NCBI GenBank assembly: GCA_964597275.1
Contig: CAZQXS010000075.1
Location: 1 to 18,391, forward strand
Direction of reading: 5' to 3'
Length of the DNA: 18,391 bases
Origin: UBA8110 sp964597275
Lineage (GTDB): Bacteria; SAR324; NAC60-12
The translations under genes were made by a program, and so were the position numbers. Of this stretch, positions 1-7,385 are shown in pieces (position 1 is the first letter of the stretch; every line of letters starts with the position of its first letter). The notes under the pieces were generated by a model. It saw only the letters and a program-made list of their open reading frames with translations. It had not been told where the DNA came from and ran no database searches.

Positions 1-1350
1 TCCCTCGGTCAATTCCGCAGGCAGTGCCTTTTTCGGCTCCACCCCCAGTTTCCGGAGCAGTTCCGCCTGACGGATCAGATTGCCGCTGCCCTCGGAGAGT
101 TTTCCGAAGGCGCTTTGGTAGCTCTCGTCGGCTTGGCGCAGGCGGTCCCCCACCTTTTGCAAATCCTCGACAAAGCCGCTGAACTTGTCGTAGAGCCTAG
201 CTCCCCGGTCGGCGATGTCCCGGACGTTCTGCGCCTGCATTTCCTGCCGCCAGAGATTGGCGACGATGCGCAGGGCCAGCAGCAGTGTGCTGGGATTGAC
301 GAGCAGGATGTTCTTGTTGTAGGCTTCCGTGAACAACTTCTCGTCCTTGGACAGGGCTAGCAGCAGGGCGGGTTCGATGGGCATGAACAGCAGGACGAAA
401 TCCAGCCCTCCGTGCTGCGTGTACAAATCCTGATAATTCTTGGAGGAAAGCGACGCGAGGTGCGCCCGCACGGACTGCACATGGGCGGCGGCCTCCGCCT
501 CCCGTTGGGCTTCATCCTCGGCGGAGGCATAACGGTCATACGCGGTCAGCGACACTTTGGAGTCAATGACAATGCTGCTGTCGTTGGGGAGCTTGACCAC
601 GATGTCCGGACGGCGACGCTCCCCCTGCTCGGAAACCAACTGCTCCTGCACAAAATAATTCACGTCCTTGAGCAGTCCGGCATTTTGCAAAAAACTCTCC
701 AGCACAAACTCGCCCCAGTCCCCCTGCTGCTTGGAATCTCCCTTGAGCGCCGAGGTCAGGTCTTTCGCCTCCTTGCTCAGGGTTTGGTTCAGTTCCAAGA
801 GCTGCTGAAGCTCGTTTTTCAGAGTGGTGCGCTCCCGGATGTCCGAGTCGTGAACCTGCTCCACCTTCTCCTGAAACTCCTTCATGCGCTCGCGCAATGG
901 ATTCAGCAACCCGGAAAGCTGCTCCTCGTTTTTCTGGACGAACTTGCCGGATTTGTCCTCGAAAATCTTGTTGGCCAGATTCTCAAACTGCGTGTTCAGT
1001 TCTGTTTTGGCTTTTTCCAGAAACTGGTCTTTCTCCTGAGCGGCCTGCTGTGCGGATTCCAGCCGGGCTTTCACGACCTCCAAATCACGCTGTGCGGTTT
1101 CCCGCTGCTGGTTGGCCTGCTGGAGCGCGGCTTCCAGTTCCGGGAGTTGCTGCACCCGTTCGTTGAGCGTCGCGAGCTGCTTGCCGTCGCTCTCGGTTTG
1201 CGAGCGTAGCCGTTGATTTTCCTGTTGCAACTCTCCGAGTTTTTTGGCTTTTTCGCTGGAGCGAAGCCTCCACAACACCCCCACCAACGCCCCTCCAATC
1301 AGCCCCCCTGCGATCAGGAGCAGCAGTGAGTTTTCGTCCATGATCGGCAT
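1..1350 (-). CDS. rmuC: DNA recombination protein RmuC, partial (C-terminus off the left edge)
   Basis: The minus-strand frame is open from the start codon to the window edge (about 450 codons). It begins with a short N-terminal membrane anchor (LLLLIAGGLIGGALVGVLW). A long Glu/Gln/Leu-rich coiled coil follows, and then the RmuC core, with visible blocks such as GDWGEFVLESFLQNAGL, RRPDIVVKLP, IVIDSKVSLTAYDRY and DFVLLFMPIEPALLLAL. RmuC is a predicted nuclease-fold protein that limits rearrangements at inverted repeats. The E. coli protein is about 475 residues, so only a short tail should be missing. Two in-frame ATGs are possible, at 1350 and 1341. The first lies one base after the TGA of the PLP-enzyme gene, which suggests translational coupling; no clear Shine-Dalgarno is visible. 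Confidence 0.93.
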   Translation of the reverse strand, partial: MPIMDENSLLLLIAGGLIGGALVGVLWRLRSSEKAKKLGELQQENQRLRSQTESDGKQLATLNERVQQLPELEAALQQANQQRETAQRDLEVVKARLESAQQAAQEKDQFLEKAKTELNTQFENLANKIFEDKSGKFVQKNEEQLSGLLNPLRERMKEFQEKVEQVHDSDIRERTTLKNELQQLLELNQTLSKEAKDLTSALKGDSKQQGDWGEFVLESFLQNAGLLKDVNYFVQEQLVSEQGERRRPDIVVKLPNDSSIVIDSKVSLTAYDRYASAEDEAQREAEAAAHVQSVRAHLASLSSKNYQDLYTQHGGLDFVLLFMPIEPALLLALSKDEKLFTEAYNKNILLVNPSTLLLALRIVANLWRQEMQAQNVRDIADRGARLYDKFSGFVEDLQKVGDRLRQADESYQSAFGKLSEGSGNLIRQAELLRKLGVEPKKALPAELTEG

Positions 1351-1351
1351 G

Positions 1352-2539
1352 TCAGGAACCCCGAACCAGCTCACAAAAACGCTCGATCTCGTCCTCGGTG
1401 TTGAAGTAATGCACCGAGGATCTCGCCAAGTTGTCAAGGCCGCGCCGCGCAAAGTCCAACTGTGCGGAAAAGACGCTGCTCGTGGAGATGTTGACGCTGG
1501 CCTGCTGGAGCCGCTTGGCAAGTTGCGGGGCGGATTCGTCGTCCTTGTGAAAGGTGACAATGGCGCATTTGCGCTCACCTTGATCGTGAACGCTCACCCC
1601 CGAAAGCCGGGACAACTCCGCCCTGAGCTGCTCGGCAAGTTGCCGGTTCCGGTGTTCGATGGCATCCAAGCCAATGTCCAAGGCGTAGTCCACCGCACGG
1701 GCCAAGCCGACCCGCCCGGCGACAAAGCTCTCCCAATTCTCGAAACGCTTGGCGCCGGGGCTGTACTCGAACCGATCGGCCCCGGTCCAGGTGGCCGAGT
1801 GGAGGTCAATGAAGGGCGGGTCGAGTTGGTCGAGGATTTCGCTGGAGACGTACAAGAATCCGGTGCCGCGTGGTCCACGCAAGAACTTGCGTCCAGTGCC
1901 GGAGAGCAGATGGCAGCCAATCTTCTGGACATCCACCGGAATCTGCCCGACGGACTGACAGGCATCGAGCAGGTAGAGCAGGCCATGCTCGCGGGCCACC
2001 TGCCCCACCGCTTCCGCCGGATTGACCAGTCCGCCCTGTGTGGGAACGTGAGTGAGGGCCACCATGCGGGATTTTGCAGTGATGCACTTGCGGAGTGCAG
2101 ACACGTCCATTTGTCCGGAGGCATCGGACGGCACCACGTCAATCTCGATGCCGCGACGTTGGGCGAGTTGCAGGTAGGCGAGGTAGTTCGAGGCGTATTC
2201 GGATTCGTGCGTGAGAATGCGGTCGCCTTCCCGCAGGGGCACCGAGTAAAACGCCATGTCCCACGCACGGGTGGCGTTTTCGACATAGGCGACTTCGTCC
2301 GGGCACACGTTCAGCAGTTGGGCCAAGGCCTCGTAAAAATGCGCCAGCGCGGGCTGCGCCTGCTCTTCGGCCTCGTAGGCACCAATGCGGCTTTCGAGCG
2401 CGAGGTGTTCGGTGACGGCTTCATGCACGGCCTCCGGCATGAGCGAGGCCCCGGCATTGTTGAAATGCAGCACTTGCTGGCATCCGGGGGTTTCTTGCCG
2501 GAAAGCCAGCACTTGGGCATGGGTCAGGGTTGAAGGCAC
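1352..2539 (-). CDS. Class V (NifS/IscS-fold) PLP-dependent enzyme, not a cysteine desulfurase
   Basis: This is a fold-type I PLP enzyme. Visible landmarks are HFNNAGAS near the N-terminus, YVENATRAWDMAFYS, LTHVPTQGGLVNP, LLYLLDACQSVGQIPVDV (the Asp contacts the PLP pyridine nitrogen) and HLLSGTGRKFLRGPRGTGF, which holds the Schiff-base Lys. The C-terminal RSSVHYFNTEDEIERF matches the family. The loop that carries the catalytic Cys in IscS/SufS reads VFSAQLDFARRGLDN and has no Cys, so sulfur transfer is unlikely. A lyase, epimerase or aminotransferase role is more probable; EgtE-like C-S lyases are one possibility. The frame is open to an ATG at 2668 (438 aa), but residues 1-43 of that version are Arg/Pro-rich and unlike the family. 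The GTG at 2539 gives 395 aa, starting about 25 residues before the NNAG motif. Neither start has a well-spaced Shine-Dalgarno. Confidence 0.85.
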   Translation of the reverse strand: MPSTLTHAQVLAFRQETPGCQQVLHFNNAGASLMPEAVHEAVTEHLALESRIGAYEAEEQAQPALAHFYEALAQLLNVCPDEVAYVENATRAWDMAFYSVPLREGDRILTHESEYASNYLAYLQLAQRRGIEIDVVPSDASGQMDVSALRKCITAKSRMVALTHVPTQGGLVNPAEAVGQVAREHGLLYLLDACQSVGQIPVDVQKIGCHLLSGTGRKFLRGPRGTGFLYVSSEILDQLDPPFIDLHSATWTGADRFEYSPGAKRFENWESFVAGRVGLARAVDYALDIGLDAIEHRNRQLAEQLRAELSRLSGVSVHDQGERKCAIVTFHKDDESAPQLAKRLQQASVNISTSSVFSAQLDFARRGLDNLARSSVHYFNTEDEIERFCELVRGS

Positions 2540-2699
2540 AGCAGGGTTTGGGCGATTGGGTTGACACGGTGACGGAGCCAGTGAACCACGACTCCCGACA
2601 ACGAACAATCGTTTTTCTCCACCTCGTGCCAAAATCCGCTTGCTGTTCCGGAGGGTTTGCGGTCGCATGAAACGTGAATTGGTCGTGGCCTCCTGTTAA

Positions 2700-2816
2700 A
2701 TGCCCCCCTTCGTTTCTATCGTCATTCCCGCGCAGGCGGGAATCCAGCCACACGGCCGTTTGCTCTGGATTCCGGGTCTGCGCTGCGCTGCGCCCGGAAT
2801 GACAGAAGGGGGGCAT
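2700..2816. repeat. Nested inverted-repeat element (MITE/REP-like) in a divergent intergenic region
   Basis: The outer arms are a perfect 12-bp inverted repeat: atgccccccttc at 2700-2711 and its complement at 2805-2816. Inside lies a second pair, gtcattcccg (2721-2730) against cggaatgac (2795-2803). Further in is aatccag (2741-2747) against ctggatt (2765-2771). Side hairpins form at 2727-2740 (cccgc-gcag-gcggg) and 2772-2797 (ccggg...cccgg). The inner unit resembles the widespread dispersed 'gtcattcccgcg...ggcgggaatcc' repeats of environmental bacteria. It encodes nothing and lies between the start regions of the PLP-enzyme gene (minus) and the MttB-like gene (plus), so it could affect transcription of either. 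Confidence 0.85.
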
Positions 2817-2881
2817 CATGGACACAAGCGCCACCACCGTTTGATTTTTTCATATTTCTTCTTTTTTCAAGCAGGGCATCC

Positions 2882-4405
2882 ATGAGTGCAAGAGGGGCGC
2901 GGCGGCGTCAAACCAGTTCCCGGACCAGTCAGGGCATCAAGCAGCTTCCGTGGCGACAGCCGCAGAACCCGTATCCCGCCGTCAAGGCGATTTCCGACGA
3001 TCAGGTGGAGCAGATTCACTACACCAGCCTGCGTGTGATCGAGGAGTTGGGGATCAAGTTCATGGATCCCGAAGCCCTCAGCATTCTGCGGGAAAAGGGC
3101 GCGGAGGTGGACGACGCCACCCAGATGGTGCGGATGGCTCCCGAACTGGTGATGGAGTGGATGGGCAAGGTGCCCGAACGCTTCACGATGCACTCGCGGA
3201 ACCCGGAGCATTCGCTGGAGATCGGCGAAAACCACCTCTGCTTCGCAATGGTCGCCAGCGCCCCCAACGCCTCGGACACGGACAACGGGCGGCGTCCGGG
3301 GAACTTTGAGGACTTCTGCAACCTCGTGCGGCTCGCGCAGTCCTTCAACGCAATTCACTGCATCGGCGGCTATCCGGTGGAGCCAGTGGACCTGCCTCCG
3401 GAAACCCGGCATCTCGACTGCGGACTGGCCTTTCACACGCTCACCGACAAGGTGATGCACGCCTACTCGCTGGGCAAGCAGCGCATCAGCGACGCGATTG
3501 AGATGCTGCGGATTGCACGGGGAGTCCCGCTCGAACAGCTCAAGCGCGAACCCGGACTGTTCTCGATCATCAACACCTCCTCGCCCCTGCGCGTGGATGG
3601 AGTGATGATTCAGGGCATGATGGAGATGGTGCGGCACGGGCAGTGCGTGTGTGTGACGCCGTTCACGCTTGCAGGCGCGATGGCACCCGTCACCCTCGCC
3701 GGAGCGCTCGTGCAGCAAAACGCGGAGGCACTGGCAACCATCGCCTTTGCCCAAATGGTCGCGCCGGGAGCGCCGATGATCTACGGCAGCTTCAGTTCCA
3801 ACGTGGACATGCGCACCGGCTCCCCCGCGTTCGGCACCCCGGAACTCGCACAGACCACCCTCGCCGGAGCGCAGCTCGCCCGTCGCTACAAAATCCCCTA
3901 CCGGGCCTCTGGAGTCAGCACCTCCAACACGGTGGACGCGCAAGCCTCCTACGAAACCCTGATGGCACTCTGGCCGTGTGTGCAGGGACACACCCACCTT
4001 GTCAAGCACGCCGCAGGCTGGATGGAAGGCGGTCTCTGCTCCTCCTTCGAGAAGGTGGTCCTTGATGTCGAGAAGCTGCAAATGCTCTCGGAATTCCTGA
4101 TCCCCATGAAGGTGGACGAGTCCGAGTTGGGCTTTGACGCGATCAAAGACGTGGGGCCGGGCGGACACTTCTTCGGCACCGCCCACACGCTGGAGCGTTA
4201 CGAAACCGCGTTTTACAGCCCGCTGGTGTCCGACTGGAACAACTTCGAGAACTGGCAGGACTCCGGATCGGTCAACGCCACCGAACGCGCCAATCGGCTT
4301 TGGAAACAGGCGCTACAGGAATTCTCCCCGCCACTGCTCGACCAAGCCGTTCAGGAGGAACTGGAAGCCTTTGTGGCCAAGCGCAAAGCAAACCCGGGCA
4401 TCTGA
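2882..4405 (+). CDS. Trimethylamine methyltransferase (MttB) family protein, non-pyrrolysine type
   Basis: The 507-aa protein matches the MttB superfamily throughout, with blocks such as HYTSLRVIEELGIKFMDPEAL near residue 45, FCNLVRLAQSFNAIHCIGG near 145, CVTPFTLAGAMAPVTLAGA, PMIYGSFSSNVDMRTGSPAFG and PGGHFFGTAHTLERY near the C-terminus. Superfamily members move a methyl group from a quaternary or tertiary amine to a corrinoid protein. The canonical trimethylamine enzyme uses a UAG-encoded pyrrolysine; this frame has no internal UAG. It therefore belongs with the larger non-Pyl group, which includes glycine betaine methyltransferase (MtgB). The substrate cannot be read from sequence. The neighbouring cupin and TmpB-like gene on the same strand fit glycine betaine. 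No corrinoid protein gene is present in the window. The ATG at 2882 is preceded by a T-rich tract and a weak purine run (gcaggg). Confidence 0.9.
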   Translation: MSARGARRRQTSSRTSQGIKQLPWRQPQNPYPAVKAISDDQVEQIHYTSLRVIEELGIKFMDPEALSILREKGAEVDDATQMVRMAPELVMEWMGKVPERFTMHSRNPEHSLEIGENHLCFAMVASAPNASDTDNGRRPGNFEDFCNLVRLAQSFNAIHCIGGYPVEPVDLPPETRHLDCGLAFHTLTDKVMHAYSLGKQRISDAIEMLRIARGVPLEQLKREPGLFSIINTSSPLRVDGVMIQGMMEMVRHGQCVCVTPFTLAGAMAPVTLAGALVQQNAEALATIAFAQMVAPGAPMIYGSFSSNVDMRTGSPAFGTPELAQTTLAGAQLARRYKIPYRASGVSTSNTVDAQASYETLMALWPCVQGHTHLVKHAAGWMEGGLCSSFEKVVLDVEKLQMLSEFLIPMKVDESELGFDAIKDVGPGGHFFGTAHTLERYETAFYSPLVSDWNNFENWQDSGSVNATERANRLWKQALQEFSPPLLDQAVQEELEAFVAKRKANPGI

Positions 4406-4428
4406 GCAACAAATCACTGCGAAGGACC

Positions 4429-4800
4429 ATGCAATTCAAAATCACACGACCGTCAGACACCGGATTTGACGGAGGGCTGCGCGGCTTCTTCGAGTACCGC
4501 GACCTCGGCATTGCGGAGGCCACCTCCGGGAAGGTGCGGGCGCACGTCATCCGCGCCGTGCCGGGGGGCGAATTGGAAGGCTCTGGAACCCACTGGCACG
4601 AGCTTGAGTTCCAGATGGTGTACATCCTCAAGGGCTGGGTGGTCTTCGAGTACGAAGGCGAGGGGCGCTTCCGGCTTGAAGCCGGGGATTGCGTCCACCA
4701 GCCTCCGGGCATCCGCCATGCCGAGATCGAGCATTCCTCGGACCTGGAAATGCTGGAAATCACCCTGCCCGCCGACTTTGCCACCGAAGTTGTGGATTGA
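4429..4800 (+). CDS. Small single-domain cupin protein
   Basis: The 123-aa protein has both cupin motifs. Motif 1 is GTHWHELEFQMVYILKGWV, where the two His and following polar residues bind metal. Motif 2 is GDCVHQPPGIRH, with the third His. One beta-barrel domain of this size binds a metal or a small ligand; such proteins act as dioxygenases, isomerases or sensors, and the sequence does not say which. It starts 24 bp after the MttB-like stop and is followed 55 bp later by the HD oxygenase gene, so the three probably form one transcript. The ATG at 4429 follows gaagga closely. The frame is open further upstream to 4300, but that stretch overlaps the MttB-like coding region and does not resemble cupins. 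Confidence 0.88.
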   Translation: MQFKITRPSDTGFDGGLRGFFEYRDLGIAEATSGKVRAHVIRAVPGGELEGSGTHWHELEFQMVYILKGWVVFEYEGEGRFRLEAGDCVHQPPGIRHAEIEHSSDLEMLEITLPADFATEVVD

Positions 4801-4855
4801 TTGGAACCTCGCGCTCTGTGGTAAAAAATAAACCCCCAAACCATTTCCAGCATCA

Positions 4856-5410
4856 ATGACCATGAACAACCTTGTCGGCGAGATCATTGCCACTTTCCAT
4901 TCCGAGGGCCAGCAGTCCTACGGCGAGCGCATCACGATCTTGGAGCATTCGCTGCAATCGGCGTGGTTCGCGCAGCAGGACGGAGCCTCCGAAACGTTGG
5001 TGCTAGCCGCTTTGCTCCACGATTACGGACACCTCATCCACCGTCTGGGCGAGGACATCGCGGATCGCGGCGTTGACGCCGCCCACGAGGAGATCGGCGC
5101 GAACTTCCTCGCCCAGCACTTCCCGGACGAAATCACGGAGCCGATCCGCCTGCATGTTGCCGCCAAGCGCCACCTCTGCACCACCGACCCGGACTACCTC
5201 GGACAACTTTCGGAGGCTTCCGTCCAAAGCCTCGCCTTGCAAGGGGGGCCGATGACGGACGCGGAGGTCCGGATTTGGCAAGGCAAGCCTCATTTTGAGG
5301 ATGGACTGAAACTCCGCAGCTACGACGACGAGGGCAAGGTGCCCGAACTGGAAGTTCCAGAGCTGGAAACCTATCGGGCCTTGCTGGAAAAGCACCTGAG
5401 TAATTCGTAA
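4856..5410 (+). CDS. PhnZ/TmpB-type HD-domain mixed-valent diiron oxygenase (phosphonate C-P cleavage family)
   Basis: The 184-aa protein matches the phosphonate-degradation HD family, not ordinary phosphohydrolases. Visible features are SYGERITILEHSLQSA (Tyr22 and Glu24 resemble the Tyr/Glu loop of PhnZ; His31 is the first ligand), the HD pair His55-Asp56 with His59 and His62 in LLHDYGHLIH, His77 in AAHEEIGANFL, LHVAAKRHLC (His100, Lys104), SVQSLALQGGPM, and the closing KLRSYDDEGKV with the last Asp ligand. PhnZ and TmpB use O2 to split the C-P bond of a 1-hydroxyphosphonate: PhnZ gives glycine from 2-aminoethylphosphonate, and TmpB gives glycine betaine from the trimethylammonium analogue. 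Location beside an MttB-family gene, and a GBBH/TmpA-like oxygenase 6 kb away, favour TmpB-like chemistry. That choice is inference. The ATG at 4862 is an alternative start. Confidence 0.85.
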   Translation: MTMNNLVGEIIATFHSEGQQSYGERITILEHSLQSAWFAQQDGASETLVLAALLHDYGHLIHRLGEDIADRGVDAAHEEIGANFLAQHFPDEITEPIRLHVAAKRHLCTTDPDYLGQLSEASVQSLALQGGPMTDAEVRIWQGKPHFEDGLKLRSYDDEGKVPELEVPELETYRALLEKHLSNS

Positions 5411-6001
5411 ATGATTATTGACTGTTCTCAAAGCCGCCCGGCCAAGACCGTGTTTAATCAAATCGCGGCATTGTCTTGCACACTATTGTTCGTGTTTTTC
5501 TTTCCTCCTCGTGATTCATTTGCCAGTGAAACTCAAGCATTAGTCCTACAAAAAAACAAAACGCTCAACAACATCGTATTTTCGATCAATAACGCCAAAG
5601 AGATTGACAGCGATGCTGTGTCAACGCTTGTTGTTTACGAGGCAATCAACTACCGAAGACGGGTGCTGACCTCCCTTGTTGCGTACTCAGTCGGCATGCC
5701 CCACAGCTTTCGTTTTATTGACAGTCCCCATTTGAGTGATCACTTTATTGCGATTTCCGAATTCACAGGGGGAGCCAGTTGTTGCATCTACACTCATGTT
5801 TTCTCAACAAGCCCCTCCTTTTCAGTCATCATCTCCGGCGAGCAAGGGGTGTCATTCCCTGCGAAAGACATCGTCCGTATTTCAAGAGACCGGCCGGGGG
5901 TTGATCACGCAAAGTACGCCAATTGTTGCAGGCCACAGAGGATCTACACCTATCAACTGACCGAAGATGGATTGCAATTAATTGGCGAATCTGATGACTA
6001 A
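5411..6001 (+). CDS. Hypothetical secreted protein with a GGASCC motif
   Basis: I do not recognise a characterised family. The 196-aa product opens with a hydrophobic stretch (NQIAALSCTLLFVFFF, about residues 16-31) and a likely signal-peptide cleavage region near SFASE, so export is probable. The mature part has an EFTGGASCCIYTHVF segment; GGAxCC patterns recur in uncharacterised exported proteins. A further Cys pair (ANCCRPQ) lies near the C-terminus. The start codon follows the TAA of the HD oxygenase directly (TAAATG), so it may be co-translated. Base composition is visibly more AT-rich than on either side, with A/T-ending codons common, which suggests a later arrival by transfer. Confidence 0.7.
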   Translation: MIIDCSQSRPAKTVFNQIAALSCTLLFVFFFPPRDSFASETQALVLQKNKTLNNIVFSINNAKEIDSDAVSTLVVYEAINYRRRVLTSLVAYSVGMPHSFRFIDSPHLSDHFIAISEFTGGASCCIYTHVFSTSPSFSVIISGEQGVSFPAKDIVRISRDRPGVDHAKYANCCRPQRIYTYQLTEDGLQLIGESDD

Positions 6002-6012
6002 AACCTGTTTCG

Positions 6013-7257
6013 ATGATTGATCCCATCACCTCCCATCCGGACGAAGCCAGTACCCTCGTCAATTCCCAAGAGGCAAGTACCCTCGATGCGTGGATGTCCG
6101 AACTGGTCGAGCGTGGACGGCTGCCCTTTGCGATGACCGTGATTGCACGCTCCGAGGGCGTGGCATACTGGCGCTGGTGCGGGCTTTCCCATCCCCGCAA
6201 GGGAATGCCCCCAACGCAGGACACGCCGATGCGCATGTACTCCATGACCAAGGCCATGACCGCTCTGACCGCCTTGGTGCTGGAAGATCAGGGACGACTG
6301 GATTTGAACGCATCGGTTGAACAGCACCTTCCAGAGCTTGCCGACTGGACGGTGCTAAGGCATCCAGAATCCGAGTTGGACGACGTGATTACGCTGGAAT
6401 CCGGACCCACGCTGTTGCAACTGCTCACACACACCTCCGGGATTTCTTATGGGATTTCCCAAGATTCGATGCTGGATCGGACGCTGGCCCAGCGCATGTG
6501 GGACAACACCACACTTGCGGGATTGCTCGATGCCCTTTCCGAACTCCCCCTCCTCTTCACTCCCGGCACGGCGTGGCACTACGGCTATGGTCTGGATGTG
6601 CTGGGCCTCGTGCTGATGCGCGTCACCGGAAAAAGCTTGGGGGAACTGTTTGACGAGTTGGTGTTCAGCCCGCTGGGAATGGCAGACACGAGCTTTGAAA
6701 TCCGTCCTTCCGAGACAAGCTGTCTGGCGGCTCTGTTTGAGTCCGAGGCAGATGGACGCCTGACCGAAATCACGAAGGAGCCCGCGCTCGGCCCTCGGAT
6801 TGGGGGAACTCAAGGCAGTACGCCGGGAGACGATTGGGGCGGGTCCGGGCTGGTTTCAACGCCTGCCGATTGGCTGAAATTTGTGGACCTGCTGCGGGCG
6901 GCTCATTCAGGAAAGGAAACTGCCGTGGCGAGTCCAGAAGTGGTGCGGCGCATGGCCACGAATCAGCTTGAGGGCGACATCGCCGCGTTGCTCCCGGAAG
7001 GTCCGGAGGGATTTCGGGAGTGGATGCCCTTTGAGGGGCTGGGCATGGGACTGGGCGTGTGGGTCGCCGAGGACACGGAACGGCTGGCTTGGGCCTCCAA
7101 TCCGGGAGAATTCGGCTGGGGTGGTGTGGCGAACACCGTGTTTTGGATTGATCCGGTTGCCGATGCCGCCGTGCTGTTTTTCACGCAGGTGCTGCCCTCC
7201 AGCCGACTTGGACTGCGCAACGACCTGCATCGGCTTGTGGCCGACTGCCTGAACTGA
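6013..7257 (+). CDS. Serine hydrolase, class C beta-lactamase/esterase family (EstB-like)
   Basis: The 414-aa protein carries the penicillin-binding/class C beta-lactamase fold motifs: the nucleophile S77-M-T-K80 in RMYSMTKAMTALTAL, the Tyr motif WHYGYGLDVLG (Tyr190), and a C-terminal FGWGGVANTVFWIDP that replaces KTG. The WxY...DVLG and FxWGG...IDP forms are typical of EstB-like esterases more than of true AmpC enzymes. LLQLLTHTSGISYG precedes the Tyr motif, as usual. No signal peptide is seen, so a cytoplasmic ester or amide hydrolase is likely; the substrate is unknown. It starts 11 bp after the secreted-protein gene and ends the plus-strand run. A second, dissimilar member of this superfamily lies at 13615-14724. 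Confidence 0.9.
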   Translation: MIDPITSHPDEASTLVNSQEASTLDAWMSELVERGRLPFAMTVIARSEGVAYWRWCGLSHPRKGMPPTQDTPMRMYSMTKAMTALTALVLEDQGRLDLNASVEQHLPELADWTVLRHPESELDDVITLESGPTLLQLLTHTSGISYGISQDSMLDRTLAQRMWDNTTLAGLLDALSELPLLFTPGTAWHYGYGLDVLGLVLMRVTGKSLGELFDELVFSPLGMADTSFEIRPSETSCLAALFESEADGRLTEITKEPALGPRIGGTQGSTPGDDWGGSGLVSTPADWLKFVDLLRAAHSGKETAVASPEVVRRMATNQLEGDIAALLPEGPEGFREWMPFEGLGMGLGVWVAEDTERLAWASNPGEFGWGGVANTVFWIDPVADAAVLFFTQVLPSSRLGLRNDLHRLVADCLN

Positions 7258-7312
7258 ATCCCTTGATCGTGGCTCCGAACCGCACTCTCATCTCTTCCAA
7301 GTCCGATGCACC

Positions 7313-7359
7313 GTAGGAGCGGGCCATGCCCGCGAATCGCGTCCATGGGACGTTCCTAC
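7313..7359. repeat. Structured intergenic repeat between convergent genes
   Basis: The outer arms are gtagga (7313-7318) and tcctac (7354-7359). Two inner hairpins sit between them: gcgggc-cat-gcccgc (7319-7333) and gtcc-atg-ggac (7341-7351). The unit folds as a small three-way structure. It resembles dispersed 'gtaggagcggg..cccgcg' palindromic units known from many proteobacterial genomes. It lies between the ends of two convergent genes (7257 and 7386) and could stop transcription from either side, although no U-tract follows. Confidence 0.7.
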
Positions 7360-7385
7360 ACGAGGTTCAATATCACCAGAATTAC

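Noticed and set aside
412..1209. 265-codon plus-strand frame in the rmuC region
   Set aside because: Shadow of the RmuC coiled-coil region; Leu/Gly-rich without family features.
2867..4186. 439-codon open frame on the minus strand opposite the MttB-like gene
   Set aside because: Long antisense frames are common in GC-rich genes; the translation has no recognisable domain, while the plus strand encodes a complete MttB-family protein.
2882..4405. Pyrrolysine-containing trimethylamine methyltransferase
   Set aside because: The 507-codon frame has no in-frame UAG, so the canonical MttB pyrrolysine site is absent.
4300..4428. Upstream extension of the cupin gene to the ATG at 4300
   Set aside because: It would overlap the last 106 bases of the MttB-like gene, and its translation does not resemble a cupin; the ATG at 4429 gives a normal single-domain cupin.
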